A stretch of DNA of 39,082 bases from JBOGEN01 sp050743265 (GTDB taxonomy: Bacteria; Actinomycetota; Actinomycetes; JBOGEN01). Positions 1 to 8,772 of this stretch are shown piece after piece. Position 1 is the stretch's first letter. Every line of letters starts with the position of its first letter. The stretch is taken from positions 1-39,082 of the forward strand of contig JBOGEN010000209.1 of assembly GCA_050743265.1 (NCBI GenBank), given 5' to 3'. Both the position numbers and the translations under genes were made by a program. The notes under the pieces are model-generated. The model was not told where the DNA came from. It did no database searches and worked only from the letters and a program-made list of their open reading frames with translations.

Positions 1-214
1 GCCCGGGCCCGCCCGGGCCGGAGGCCCAGGGAATACCGAACCGGCGGCGGGCCTTCACGCCTGTGATTGCATGAGCAACTGACTCTCCGCGGGCGTCGCT
101 GGACGCCCGGCCCCGTCCCGCGGTCCACTCGACGCGGGAGCTCCCACGGGGGACCGGCCCGAGGGGAGCCCAGCGGGAAGCCACGGGGCCGGGAGGCCCA
201 CGAAGGAGGCCCTG
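1..214. other. Left-edge non-coding region upstream of pirin
   Basis: No convincing gene. The first 30 bases are alternating GCCCGGGC palindromes and may be the terminator of a gene outside the window. The pirin promoter should lie here, but I cannot point to a clear -10/-35. Confidence 0.4.
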
Positions 215-1204
215 ATGCCCGCCGTCACCGCCGACACCCTGACCCTGCCGCGCGTCCAGCGACCGGACGAGGCGACGGCCCGCTGGCGTCCCGTGGCCAA
301 GACGGTCACCGCGCTGAAGACCTTCGAGGGCGAGGGGTTCCCGGTCCGCCGCCCGTTCCCCGGTATGGACCTCGCGCTGGCCGACCCCTTCCTGCTTCTC
401 GACCAGATGGGGGCCATCGAGTACGGCCCCGGGGAGCCCAAGGGCACGCCCTGGCACCCGCACCGAGGGTTCGAGACGGTCACGTACATGATCGACGGCG
501 AGTTCGCCCACCAGGACTCCACCGGAGGCGGCGGGCTCATCACGAACGGCGCCACCCAGTGGATGACCGCCGGGGCCGGCATCCTGCACATCGAGACGCC
601 CCCGGAGAAGCTCGTCGCCAGCGGCGGGCTGTTCCACGGCGTCCAGCTGTGGGTGAACCTGCCGAAGTCGGCCAAGTGGACGCCCGCGCGCTACCAGGAC
701 ATCGAGGCGGGTGACGTCGCGCTGCTCTCCTCAGACGACGGCGGCACGCTGGTCCGCGTCATCGCCGGCGAGGTGGACGGGCACAAGGGCCCGGGCAGCA
801 CGCAGACCCCGATCACGTACCTGCACGCGACGATCTCTCCCGGAGCACGCTTCGCCCTGCCGTGGCCGACCGACTTCAATGCGCTCGTGTACGTGCTCAA
901 CGGGCGCGGCACCGTCGGCGTCGAGGGCCGGCCTCTGGACGAGGGGCAGCTCGCCGTCTTCGGGCACGGCGAGGCGCTGACCATGCGGGCCGCGGACACC
1001 CAGCCCACCGGCTCCCCGTTCGGCTGGGACGTGCTCGTCCTGGGTGGGCTGCCGATCCGCGAGCCCGTCGCCCGGTACGGCCCGTTCGTCATGAACACGC
1101 GCGAGGAGATCGTCCAGGCCTTCGAGGACTTCCAGGCCGGGCGCATGGGCACGATCCCCGCCGAGCGCGTCCCGCACGGTACGGCGGCCGACGAGGACCT
1201 GTGA
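215..1204 (+). CDS. Pirin family protein
   Basis: A 329-residue bicupin of the pirin family. The N-terminal cupin carries the complete pirin metal-binding set: His81 and His83 in HPHRGFETVTYM, then His125 and Glu127 in GILHIET. The C-terminal cupin follows from about residue 195. Pirins are cytoplasmic iron-binding proteins; some have quercetin dioxygenase activity and others act as redox-responsive regulators, and the sequence does not tell which applies here. The ATG is chosen because GAAGGAGG lies 6 bases upstream and the family block starts soon after. It stands alone, with the helicase leader following 3'. Family assignment is secure; the substrate is unknown. Confidence 0.93.
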   Translation: MPAVTADTLTLPRVQRPDEATARWRPVAKTVTALKTFEGEGFPVRRPFPGMDLALADPFLLLDQMGAIEYGPGEPKGTPWHPHRGFETVTYMIDGEFAHQDSTGGGGLITNGATQWMTAGAGILHIETPPEKLVASGGLFHGVQLWVNLPKSAKWTPARYQDIEAGDVALLSSDDGGTLVRVIAGEVDGHKGPGSTQTPITYLHATISPGARFALPWPTDFNALVYVLNGRGTVGVEGRPLDEGQLAVFGHGEALTMRAADTQPTGSPFGWDVLVLGGLPIREPVARYGPFVMNTREEIVQAFEDFQAGRMGTIPAERVPHGTAADEDL

Positions 1205-1262
1205 GCAGCACCACCCCGGCGGGCGGCCCCGGGGGTATTTGCGTGGGATAGGCTTGCCTCGT

Positions 1263-1353
1263 GCGGCAGGCGTCAGGCCTGCCGCTTCGTGCGCGGGCAC
1301 GCACCCGCGCGGTCGAGAGTGAGCGCGTCGTCCCGCCGGACGGGTTTCCCGTC
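1263..1353 (+). promoter_or_regulatory. Hairpin-rich 5' leader of the DEAD-box helicase gene
   Basis: Three perfect inverted repeats follow one another upstream of the helicase start at 1423. The first is GCGGCAGGC (1263-1271) with GCCTGCCGC (1277-1285). The second is GCGCGGG (1291-1297) with CCCGCGC (1304-1310). The third is GACGGG (1339-1344) with CCCGTC (1348-1353), around a TTT loop. A possible -10 (GATAGGCT, about 1246-1255) would start the transcript near the first hairpin. The stems are directly visible. That they form a regulatory leader is inferred. Confidence 0.5.
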
Positions 1354-1422
1354 AGCCGCCTGCGTCCTTTCTCACCCTGCGGCCGACGACCGACCGACGA
1401 CCTCACGGAGACGTACGCCGTC

Positions 1423-2961
1423 ATGCCCCGACCCACCCCTGCCCACCGCTCCGACCGTCCGCGCCCCACCCGGGGGCCACGGCCGGCCCGGGGACGCCGC
1501 CCGTACGGCTCCAGGACGTCCGGCCCTCGACCTGGCCCGCGTCGTCCGTCGCCGCTCGAGCAGGCGCTCGACGCCGCAGCGGCGGCGCCCGCCCCCGAGA
1601 CCACCACGTTCGCCGGGCTCGGGCTCCCGCAGCGGCTGGCAGAGACCCTCGCCGGCTCGGGCGTGACCGAGCCGTTCCCGATCCAGGCCCGTACGATCCC
1701 GGACGCGCTGGCCGGGCGTGACGTGCTCGGCCGCGCCCAGACCGGCTCTGGCAAGACACTCGCCTTCGGCCTGCCGCTGCTCGCCCGCCTCGTCGAGGAC
1801 GGCTCCGACCGGACGGCAGGGACTCCGCGTGCGCTCGTGCTCGTGCCGACCCGCGAGCTGGCCCGGCAGGTCACTGACGCGCTCGCCCCGCTCGGGATCG
1901 CGCTCGGACTGCGCGTCGTGTCCGTGTACGGCGGTGCGCCGATCGTCAAGCAGATCAAGGTGCTGCGCCGTCCCGTCGACGTGGTCGTCGCCACGCCGGG
2001 CCGCCTGCTCGACCTGGTCGGTCGCGAGGTGATCGACCTCGGCCGGGTCCGCGTCAACGTGCTCGACGAGGCGGACTTCATGGCGGACCTCGGCTTCCTG
2101 CCCGACGTGACACGCATCCTCGACCTGACGCCGGGCGACACGCAGCGGCTGATGTTCTCCGCCACGCTGGACCGCGGCGTCGACCGGCTGGCGCGCACGT
2201 ACCTCAGCGACCCCGCGTTCCACGCAGTCGCCGGGTCCGCGTCCCCCGTGGAGACGATGGACCACCAGGTGCTCACAGTGCGCGGCGACGACAAGGTGAC
2301 GGTCGCCGCCGAGATCGCGGGGCGCCCCGGCCGCACACTCGTGTTCGTCCGGACGAAGCACGGCGCGGACCGCCTGGCCGGCGACCTGACCCGTGCGGGC
2401 TCTCCGGCGACGGCCATCCACGGCAACCTGCACCAGAAGGCTCGGCAACGGGCGCTCGCGGCGTTCTCCGACGGCAGCCCCCGCGTCCTCGTCGCGACCG
2501 ACGTGGCGGCCCGCGGGATCCACGTCGACGACGTCGACCTCGTCGTCCACTACGACCCGCCGAACACCTCCAAGGACTACCTCCACCGCTCCGGCCGTAC
2601 GGCTCGGGCGGGGGCGGACGGGACCGTGGTCTCGCTCGTGCTGCCCCACGAGGTCGGCGTGGTGGCGCGGATCCACCGGGACGCCGGCGTGAGCGCGACG
2701 GCGACGCGGGTGCAGCCCGGCCACGACGCGGTGCGCGACCTGGCGACGTCCGGTGAGCCCGTCGTGGTTCGCACCCGCCCCCCGCGCAGGCGGGACGAGG
2801 CCACGCGGCGAGCGCACCAGCCGCGCGGACGCCGGGGGCACAACGGCCAGGGTGGTCCGAGCCGCCAAGGCGGCCAGGCCTCCCGGCGGGAACGGGCCCA
2901 GGACGGGCGGCGCGGCCGACCCGACGGCGACCGCCGCGGCACGCCGCAGCGGGCCGCCTGA
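1423..2961 (+). CDS. DEAD/DEAH-box ATP-dependent RNA helicase
   Basis: A 512-residue RhlE/CsdA-like RNA helicase that uses ATP to unwind structured RNA in the cytoplasm, typically in ribosome assembly, mRNA turnover or cold adaptation. Visible motifs are the Q motif (PFPIQ, 84-88), AQTGSGKT (105-112), PTRELA (142-147), DEAD (215-218), SAT (246-248) and HRSGRTARAG (388-397). Both RecA-like domains are complete. The first 45 residues and the last ~60 are Arg/Gly-rich and probably disordered RNA-binding tails. I prefer ATG 1423. The frame stays open back to a GTG at 1261, but that stretch holds strong hairpins and translates to an atypical Arg/Pro-rich segment. It is convergent with the phosphoesterase downstream. 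Confidence 0.93.
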   Translation: MPRPTPAHRSDRPRPTRGPRPARGRRPYGSRTSGPRPGPRRPSPLEQALDAAAAAPAPETTTFAGLGLPQRLAETLAGSGVTEPFPIQARTIPDALAGRDVLGRAQTGSGKTLAFGLPLLARLVEDGSDRTAGTPRALVLVPTRELARQVTDALAPLGIALGLRVVSVYGGAPIVKQIKVLRRPVDVVVATPGRLLDLVGREVIDLGRVRVNVLDEADFMADLGFLPDVTRILDLTPGDTQRLMFSATLDRGVDRLARTYLSDPAFHAVAGSASPVETMDHQVLTVRGDDKVTVAAEIAGRPGRTLVFVRTKHGADRLAGDLTRAGSPATAIHGNLHQKARQRALAAFSDGSPRVLVATDVAARGIHVDDVDLVVHYDPPNTSKDYLHRSGRTARAGADGTVVSLVLPHEVGVVARIHRDAGVSATATRVQPGHDAVRDLATSGEPVVVRTRPPRRRDEATRRAHQPRGRRGHNGQGGPSRQGGQASRRERAQDGRRGRPDGDRRGTPQRAA

Positions 2962-3014
2962 CAGTCAGGGTCCGCACTCCCGCGGCCTGCCCGCCCAGGA
3001 AGAGCCCACCGCGC

Positions 3015-3076
3015 GCGCTCAGCCGGGGTTGCGCCGGACCGGCATGCGCTGGACCGGGAGCGCTCAGCCGGGGTTG
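3015..3076. repeat. 17-bp direct repeat at the phosphoesterase 3' end
   Basis: GCGCTCAGCCGGGGTTG occurs exactly at 3015-3031 and again at 3060-3076, 45 bp apart. The second copy contains the stop codon and last codons of the minus-strand phosphoesterase (3064). The first lies in the convergent gap behind the helicase. It looks like a small local duplication; no function is evident. Confidence 0.7.
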
Positions 3077-4125
3077 TTGGTCGTCCGGCTGCCCTCGTCG
3101 AGCACCCGCCCGGTGTGCGCCGGGCAGTCGTACGACCGGCCGCTCCGGAAGCACCGGCCGGAGCCCAGGTACTCCCACGAGTAGCCGCCCGGACGGAGCT
3201 GCAGCACGAGCACGCCGAAGTCTCGGGCGTTGCGTGCCTGGCTTCGCGGCGCGGTCCGCGAGAACGGGTACATCTCGGCGCCGCCCGCACCGGCGACGAA
3301 CTGGACCAGCCCGCTCGACGGCTTCCACCGTCCCGAGGCGTCCTGCTTGGAGAAGCGCTCGTACTGGTGGTTGTGCCCGGACAGGACGAGGTCTCCCCCG
3401 GCGTTCACGACGGCGCGCCAGATCGCGTTCAGCCCGTGGTACGGGAGGTGCTTGCCGGACGTGTAGCGGGGGCGGTGCACCGTGACGAGGTAGTGCCGGT
3501 CCGGGTGGTCGGCGAGGTCGCGTCGCAGCCACGCCACCTGTGTGCTGTCGGTCCCGCAGGGGACCTCGCAGTTCAGGGCGTACACCCGCCACCCGGCCCC
3601 GGCGCCGAACGCGTAGTAGCGGTGCCCGGTCGCCACCCCGTCGAAGAAGTAGCCGTAGTAGCCGGCGGCACCCGGCGTCATGTACTCGTGGTTGCCCGGC
3701 GCCGGCCTCGTGATGGCCTTGAAGGAACCCCACGTCGGCGTGTACTTGGTCCGGAAGTCCGAGCGTGTGCCCATGGGGTACGCGTTGTCGCCGCCGGTCA
3801 GTACGTACGCCGGGTCGACCTGACGCACCAGGTCACCCGTCGCGCTCGCGTTGGCGTACGACGCGGAGCCGGGACCGCCGCCGGCGATGTCCCCGGAGAA
3901 GGCGACGACCGTCTCCGGAGCAGCCGCCCGGACGGCGGCGCTGCGTGCTGCCGGCGACGCCGACGAGTCGGTCGAGCCGGTCGCGTCGGCCGGGGGCGCC
4001 GAGTCGGCGGAGGCGCCGGCGCCCGACCGGGCAGCGGACGTCCCGGACTCCGGCTCCCCGGCGCTGCAGGCCGCGACCAGCAGCCCCGTCACCGCTAGGA
4101 CGACGGCCCCCCGAGAACCACGCAT
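3064..4125 (-). CDS. Lipoprotein metallophosphoesterase, purple acid phosphatase-like
   Basis: A 353-residue secreted, probably lipid-anchored phosphoesterase. It opens with a signal peptide ending in a lipobox (LLVAAC, Cys20) and a Ser/Ala-rich linker to about residue 70. The dinuclear-metal motifs follow in purple-acid-phosphatase order: GD (78-79), GDNAY (112-116), GNHE (144-147), VTVH (214-217) and GHNH (250-253). Known relatives hydrolyse phosphomonoesters or diesters outside the membrane; the substrate here is unknown. ATG 4125 is chosen because the signal peptide begins there; an upstream open extension encodes no export signal. It is divergent from the DUF2505 gene. Confidence 0.88.
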   Translation of the reverse strand: MRGSRGAVVLAVTGLLVAACSAGEPESGTSAARSGAGASADSAPPADATGSTDSSASPAARSAAVRAAAPETVVAFSGDIAGGGPGSASYANASATGDLVRQVDPAYVLTGGDNAYPMGTRSDFRTKYTPTWGSFKAITRPAPGNHEYMTPGAAGYYGYFFDGVATGHRYYAFGAGAGWRVYALNCEVPCGTDSTQVAWLRRDLADHPDRHYLVTVHRPRYTSGKHLPYHGLNAIWRAVVNAGGDLVLSGHNHQYERFSKQDASGRWKPSSGLVQFVAGAGGAEMYPFSRTAPRSQARNARDFGVLVLQLRPGGYSWEYLGSGRCFRSGRSYDCPAHTGRVLDEGSRTTNNPG

Positions 4126-4320
4126 CTCCCACCCCCTGGACGCCCAGGTTGCCACGCCTCGGGCCGATCGACCCGGATTCTCCGGCCTGGGCCGTGTCCA
4201 CGTGACGGCGCCCGTCGAGCCGGACATGCACGCCTCGCCAGCACGGCGTCGGGCAAGGCGCGCGGCGGGCCCTGTACGCCGGCACACCTACCATGGCCGC
4301 GACCCGCGGAGGAGGAGCAC

Positions 4321-4812
4321 ATGCAGGTGGAGCACGCCTACGAGGTGGAGCCCCGCGCACTGTTCGGCGTACTCACCGACCCGACGTTCCTCGCCGCACG
4401 CGGCGCACGCTTCGGTGGCACGACGCCGCCGACCGTCCACGAAGACGGGGGCAACACGGTGGTGCGCACGCCGCGCGCACTGCCGCTCGACGTCGTGCCC
4501 GGACCGCTGCGCCGGTTCGCCGGCGACGGCACCCTCGTCCAGGTCGACGAGTGGGCGGCCGTGACCGGCGCGGACGTCCACGGCGTGTGGACGGCCGACG
4601 TCGGATCCGTCCCGATGGACCTCGAGGGCACGCACGAGATCACTCCCCATGAAGGGGGCTGCCGCTACGTCGTGACCGCACGGGTGAAGGTCAACGTCCC
4701 CGTGGTGGGGCGGGCCGCGCAGAAGACGGTCGACGAGCACCTCGGCACGCTGGTCCGCACCGAGCTGGAGTTCCTGGCCGAGTGGCTCCGCTCCGGGGCG
4801 GCGCACGCCTGA
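4321..4812 (+). CDS. DUF2505 domain-containing protein
   Basis: A 163-residue soluble protein matching the actinobacterial DUF2505 family, which has a START/SRPBCC-like layout. The N-terminus MQVEHAYEVEPRALFGVLTDPTF is typical of these ligand-binding folds, and the C-terminal helix includes ELEFLAEWL. No enzymatic function is established for the family; a hydrophobic-ligand-binding role is only inferred from the fold. The ATG has GGAGGAGG 6 bases upstream. A TACCAT at 4289-4294 could be its -10. It is convergent with the first DUF3048 gene, with a 35-bp gap. Confidence 0.85.
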   Translation: MQVEHAYEVEPRALFGVLTDPTFLAARGARFGGTTPPTVHEDGGNTVVRTPRALPLDVVPGPLRRFAGDGTLVQVDEWAAVTGADVHGVWTADVGSVPMDLEGTHEITPHEGGCRYVVTARVKVNVPVVGRAAQKTVDEHLGTLVRTELEFLAEWLRSGAAHA

Positions 4813-4847
4813 CTCCCCGGACCCCAGCACGCCTGGCGACGGCCGAC

Positions 4848-5861
4848 TCAGCCGGTGGTGACCCCGCCCTCCTTGGGCACGAGCTCGATCCAGGTGTTGC
4901 CCGGCGGCAGGGTCAGCTCCTCGCCCGACTTGGTGGCGAGCCGGAAGGGCTCCTCCTCCGAGGCCTTCTCCCAGGCCGCGTTCACCCGGCGGTCGCCCAG
5001 GAGCAGCACGGCACGCCCCTCGCCCGTGGTGACCGTCTCTGGGACGGGGTTGCCCGCCGGGTCGCGGTACCCGGCGTCCTTGGTGGTGACCCGCAGCACC
5101 AGCAGCTGGTCGGCGACGAACGAGTCACCCACGGCCGACAGCCCGTTCTCCCGCGTCCAGCCCTGCCCCTGGGTGTACCCCCACCGGGTCGTCTGCGCCG
5201 GCGAGAACGTGACCTGAGCGCTGGTCACCCGCTTCCCGGAGGCCGCAGGCGTGGCCGAGTCCGACGTCGCCCACGGCAGGTACGGCGTGCCGGGCGGGCC
5301 CGGCGGATCGTCGAGCCCCTTGATGAGCGCCTTCGGATCGACGACGAGGTTGTACGGGGCCGGGCGAGCCCCGTCCCGGGAGAACCCGGGGGCGCCCTCG
5401 GTCGCGGTGGGGATCCCCGCGTCCCGTATGGCACGCGTGACGACGCCGGCCGCCCCGGAGGCCACGAGCACCCCCTCGGTAGGGGCGACGATGCCGGCGT
5501 CGGACGTCCGCATCGAGCGCACGGGACCGACGTCGCCCGGCAGCCGGGACTGGTAGAACGCCGCGAGACGGGTGGCGCCGCCTTCGACGAGCTCCTCCAC
5601 GACGAGGTCGGCCCTGCCCAACCCGATCTGCGGCTCGGCGGAGGACGTGTTGTCCACCTTGACGACGAGCGCCGGGCGGTCGGGGATCCCGGACTTCGCC
5701 ACCTCGCCGGTCAGAGGGAGCCGGGCCGGCGGCTTCGAGGCCTTCTTGTCCGGCTCCTGCCCGCCCGAGTCGTCGTCACTGCTGCACGCGGCCGGCGCAA
5801 CAAGCACCGCGCAGCCCAGCAGCAGTGCCAGGGTGCGGCGCGGTCGGCGCGATGTGGCCAC
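4848..5861 (-). CDS. DUF3048 domain lipoprotein (YerB-like), copy 1
   Basis: A 337-residue predicted lipoprotein. The signal peptide has a basic start (SRRPRR), a hydrophobic core and lipid-attachment Cys26 (APAACSS). A short linker leads to the N-terminal DUF3048 domain, with RPALVVKVDNTSSAEPQIGLGRAD near residue 60, ELVEGGATRLAAFYQS, GPVRSMRTSD and PGFSRDGARPAPYN. The DUF3048 C-terminal domain follows, including DAGYRDPAGNPVPETV. The family resembles Bacillus YerB and has no established activity. GTG 5861 is chosen over an upstream ATG because GAGGGAG lies 5 bases upstream and it opens a proper signal peptide. A clear paralogue lies at 9989-11029. Confidence 0.88.
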   Translation of the reverse strand: MATSRRPRRTLALLLGCAVLVAPAACSSDDDSGGQEPDKKASKPPARLPLTGEVAKSGIPDRPALVVKVDNTSSAEPQIGLGRADLVVEELVEGGATRLAAFYQSRLPGDVGPVRSMRTSDAGIVAPTEGVLVASGAAGVVTRAIRDAGIPTATEGAPGFSRDGARPAPYNLVVDPKALIKGLDDPPGPPGTPYLPWATSDSATPAASGKRVTSAQVTFSPAQTTRWGYTQGQGWTRENGLSAVGDSFVADQLLVLRVTTKDAGYRDPAGNPVPETVTTGEGRAVLLLGDRRVNAAWEKASEEEPFRLATKSGEELTLPPGNTWIELVPKEGGVTTG

Positions 5862-5944
5862 AGGGTCTCCCTCGGTGCGGTGATGGCCGGATATCCGCAG
5901 GCATTCTGCGCCCTGGGCCGGTGGCACCCGCACACGACCCGCGC

Positions 5945-5965
5945 GTGTCTCGTGAAATGAGACAC
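5945..5965. promoter_or_regulatory. 7-bp perfect inverted repeat (operator or terminator)
   Basis: GTGTCTC (5945-5951) and GAGACAC (5959-5965) are separated by GTGAAAT. It lies 30 bases past the stop of the 129-residue gene and 84 bases before the DUF3048 start, both on the minus strand. It could be a weak terminator for the former or an operator for the latter. No T run follows it on the minus strand, so an operator is at least as likely. Confidence 0.45.
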
Positions 5966-5994
5966 CGCGACCAGGGGCCGGACAGGTCGGACGC

Positions 5995-6384
5995 TCACCA
6001 GCGGAGGCCCTGCTGGGCGAGCGCCGCTTCCGCCTCGAGGCGCTCGACGTCCGTGAACGGGGGGCTCCCTTCCAGCGGGACGCCGAGCGCGCGGCAGGCG
6101 TGCAGGAGCGTGTCGTCGTACGCCTGGGAGAACGCCCGCAGCCTCAGCACCCGACCGGGCATGTCGCGGGTGGCCTGCACCCGGTCCAGGTCGGCGGACA
6201 GCCGGTGCAGGTCGGCAGCGAGCCGCTCGACGGGACGCGTCCCGATGCCCACCGCTTCGAACGGGTCCACCGGCCGCCGCCGGCGCGCAGCCCGGGACAC
6301 CCGGCGAAGTATCCCGGGCGCGTGCCACACCGCCCAGAAGACGAGCGCCGGGCTCACCCACAGCGCGATGATCTCCAGCGGCAT
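5995..6384 (-). CDS. Conserved hypothetical, membrane-anchored 129-residue protein
   Basis: Not recognised as a named family. The first ~20 residues (IIALWVSPALVFWAVW) form one membrane segment, followed by an Arg-rich stretch (RRVSRAARRRR) that should keep the rest in the cytoplasm. The remainder (about 40-129) is predicted helical, with heptad-like spacing (VERLAADLHRLSADLDRVQATR). It is read as real because the codon pattern matches its neighbours and it fills an otherwise empty 390 bp. It precedes the DUF3048 gene on the same strand with a 133-bp gap that contains an inverted repeat. No function is proposed. Confidence 0.65.
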   Translation of the reverse strand: MPLEIIALWVSPALVFWAVWHAPGILRRVSRAARRRRPVDPFEAVGIGTRPVERLAADLHRLSADLDRVQATRDMPGRVLRLRAFSQAYDDTLLHACRALGVPLEGSPPFTDVERLEAEAALAQQGLRW

Positions 6385-6670
6385 CGGTCGAACCCCTGCG
6401 CCGGACCCCGCCGGGCCTCACCCCGAGGCCCCGTCCCGAGATCCAGACCCAGCATGACCGGTGCGGCGTCGACGCGCTACGGGGTTCCCGGCGGAGCAGA
6501 ATGCGCTTTTCGCGGGTCTCAGGCCCACTGTGCACCTATCGTGATCTCTGGCCGGGCGGACCGGCCACGGTTGTCCGTCCACCGGTGGCCTGCCGCCGCC
6601 GGCCGACGCCACGACGCGTGCGCGGCCCTCCCCTCCTGAAGCCAGGGCGCTGCACCGGGGGGGCTCATTC

Positions 6671-8686
6671 ATGCATGCGGTACGTCACCGTGACCCCTGT
6701 TCGCCCTCGCCCCGGCACGGGTCCCTGCTCCTCGTCATCGGAGCCCTGGTGATGACGCTGATCACCACCGGGATGCCCGCGATCGCCTGGCCGTCGGGAC
6801 GCCGTCCCTCCCCCGAGGCCCGGCCCGGGACGCACACCGGCGCGGCGACGTCGGCACGCTCGGGGACCTCGTCGAACGCGCCCGAGGGCGGCGAGGACCT
6901 CGGGGCCGAGCAGTCCGACTCGCACGAGGACGAGGCGGGCTCGGTCGCCGTGCCCGACCCCGCGTCCAGTCCGGTCGTCGAGGCCGTGTCGTACGCCGAG
7001 GACGTCGCACAGCGGGCTCGCGGAGGCGAGGCCGAGATCCAGCTGCTCGCGCTCAACGACCTGCACGGCCACCTGACCGCCCCGCAGGGCAGCAAGGGCG
7101 AGGTGGAGGTGGGGTCCGAGGACCACCCGCGCAGCGTGCAGGCCGGTGGCATGGAGTACCTGACCAGCCACCTCGAACGCCTCAGGCAGGGGCACCCGAA
7201 CTCGCTCACCGTCGCCGCCGGGGACCTCATCGGGGCGAGCCCGATGCTGTCCGGCTCGTTCCACGACGAGCCCACCGTCGCGGCGCTCCGCCGGGCGGAG
7301 CTGGACGTCGCCGGGGTCGGCAACCACGAGTTCGACGAGGGAGTCGGCGAGGTGCAGCGGCTCTTCTACGGCGGGTGCCACCCGGTGGACGGGTGCTACA
7401 GCCAGCGCGTGTACCCCGGGTCGGGGTTCCCGTTCCTCGCGGCGAACGTCACGCGCAAGGATTCCGGGGGGTGGGTGCTCCCGCCGACGTGGGTCCGCGA
7501 GGTCGACGGCGTCAAGCTCGGCTTCATCGGCATCACACTCGAGGGCACCCGCGAGGTCACCGCGGCGAGGCGGGTCACCGACCTCGACTTCGCCGACGAG
7601 GTCCGTACGGCTGCCGCCGTCGTGCCGAGCCTGCGGAGGCAAGGCGTGCGGAGCATCGTCCTGCTCCTGCACGAGGGTGGGTTCCAGACCGGGGGCGCCA
7701 ACGACTGCAGCGGCGCGTCCGGACCGGTGTTCGACATCGCCCGCAGGCTCCCGCCGGAGATCGACGTGGTGGTGACCGGGCACACGCACGAGGCGTACCT
7801 CTGCCGGCTGCCCGACCCGCACGGCGACGAGCGGCTGGTCACGAGTGCGTCCTCGTACGGGCGCGTCATCACCGACATCCGCCTCGTCGTGGACCGGCGC
7901 ACCGGGGAGGTGCGACGCGGCGCGTCCACCGCACGCAACGTCGTCGTCTCGCACGATGTCCCCCGCGACGCGGGCACGACCGACCTGATCGCCACCTGGC
8001 GCGGGCGACTCGGGGCCGATGCGGTGAAGACGCTCGGACGGCTCGCCGGACCGGTGACGGACAGCCGGGACCCCTCCAAGGAGTCCCCCCTCGGCTCGGT
8101 CGTCGCCGACGCCTACCTCGCCGCCGGACGACGCGACGGAGCACAGATCGCGCTCACCAACCCGCTGGGGTTCCGCGGCGACCTCGTCGGCGGTCCCGGG
8201 GGAAAGGTCGGCTACGAGCACGTCCACGACGTGCTCCCGTTCCACAACCGCCTGGTCACCATGACGATGACCGGCCGGCAGATCCGAGCCGTCCTGCGCC
8301 AGCAGTTCGTGAACCACTCCGGGGGAAAGCGGCCGATGCTCCAGGTGAGCCGCGGCTTCGGGTACGCGTGGCGCCCCTGGGCCCCGCCGGAGCACGAGCT
8401 CGTGCCGGACTCGGTCAGCCTGTACGGCCGCTCACTCGGCAGGACCACGCGCTACCGCGTGGTCACCACCAGGCCGCTCGCCGAGGGGCACGGGGGCTCC
8501 ACCGCCTTCCGGCGGGGCACCGCCCGGGTCGACGGCGCCGTCCTCGCCGACGCGCTGGCCATGCACCTGGACCGACGGTCGCCGCTGCACCCTCCGCTCA
8601 CCGACCGCATCGACATACGGCCCAGGCCCCGGCCCAAGGCCCGGCACCACACGCACCGCACGAGCCACCGTCGGTCCTGGCGCTGA
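6671..8686 (+). CDS. Secreted 5'-nucleotidase / UshA-family bifunctional phosphatase
   Basis: A 671-residue exported nucleotide phosphohydrolase. An N-terminal hydrophobic segment (about 18-38) acts as signal or anchor, followed by a low-complexity linker to about 118. The metallophosphatase domain shows NDLHGH (129-134), GDLIG (184-188), GNHEFD (217-222), LHEGG and GHTH (370-373). The 5'-nucleotidase C-terminal domain follows, with NPLGFRGDL and FHNRLVTMTMTGRQI. UshA relatives hydrolyse extracellular nucleotides or UDP-sugars so that nucleosides and phosphate can be salvaged. The start is uncertain because no good ribosome site is visible; an in-frame ATG at residue 28 would shorten the signal. 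A 3' hairpin follows at 8698. Confidence 0.92.
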   Translation: MHAVRHRDPCSPSPRHGSLLLVIGALVMTLITTGMPAIAWPSGRRPSPEARPGTHTGAATSARSGTSSNAPEGGEDLGAEQSDSHEDEAGSVAVPDPASSPVVEAVSYAEDVAQRARGGEAEIQLLALNDLHGHLTAPQGSKGEVEVGSEDHPRSVQAGGMEYLTSHLERLRQGHPNSLTVAAGDLIGASPMLSGSFHDEPTVAALRRAELDVAGVGNHEFDEGVGEVQRLFYGGCHPVDGCYSQRVYPGSGFPFLAANVTRKDSGGWVLPPTWVREVDGVKLGFIGITLEGTREVTAARRVTDLDFADEVRTAAAVVPSLRRQGVRSIVLLLHEGGFQTGGANDCSGASGPVFDIARRLPPEIDVVVTGHTHEAYLCRLPDPHGDERLVTSASSYGRVITDIRLVVDRRTGEVRRGASTARNVVVSHDVPRDAGTTDLIATWRGRLGADAVKTLGRLAGPVTDSRDPSKESPLGSVVADAYLAAGRRDGAQIALTNPLGFRGDLVGGPGGKVGYEHVHDVLPFHNRLVTMTMTGRQIRAVLRQQFVNHSGGKRPMLQVSRGFGYAWRPWAPPEHELVPDSVSLYGRSLGRTTRYRVVTTRPLAEGHGGSTAFRRGTARVDGAVLADALAMHLDRRSPLHPPLTDRIDIRPRPRPKARHHTHRTSHRRSWR

Positions 8687-8697
8687 CCTCGGGGGGT

Positions 8698-8717
8698 CAC
8701 GGTGTGCGCGCACCGTG
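8698..8717 (+). terminator. Hairpin after the 5'-nucleotidase gene
   Basis: A perfect 7-bp inverted repeat, CACGGTG and CACCGTG around TGCGCG, begins 11 bases after the stop at 8686. There is no T run, as is common for GC-rich actinobacterial terminators. It lies before the acyltransferase start at 8773. Confidence 0.5.
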
Positions 8718-8772
8718 TGTACGGCTGTCACCATGGCTCGGAGCCGTCCACCGGGCGGAGAAAGCTGAGCAG

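Noticed and set aside
55..675. Minus-strand open frame opposite pirin
   Set aside because: It is Ser/Pro/Arg-rich with no family features and is antisense to a well-supported gene.
7375..8772. A long plus-strand open frame running into the acyltransferase gene
   Set aside because: It overlaps the nucleotidase in another frame and translates to Arg/Pro-rich low-complexity sequence. The true gene begins at 8773.
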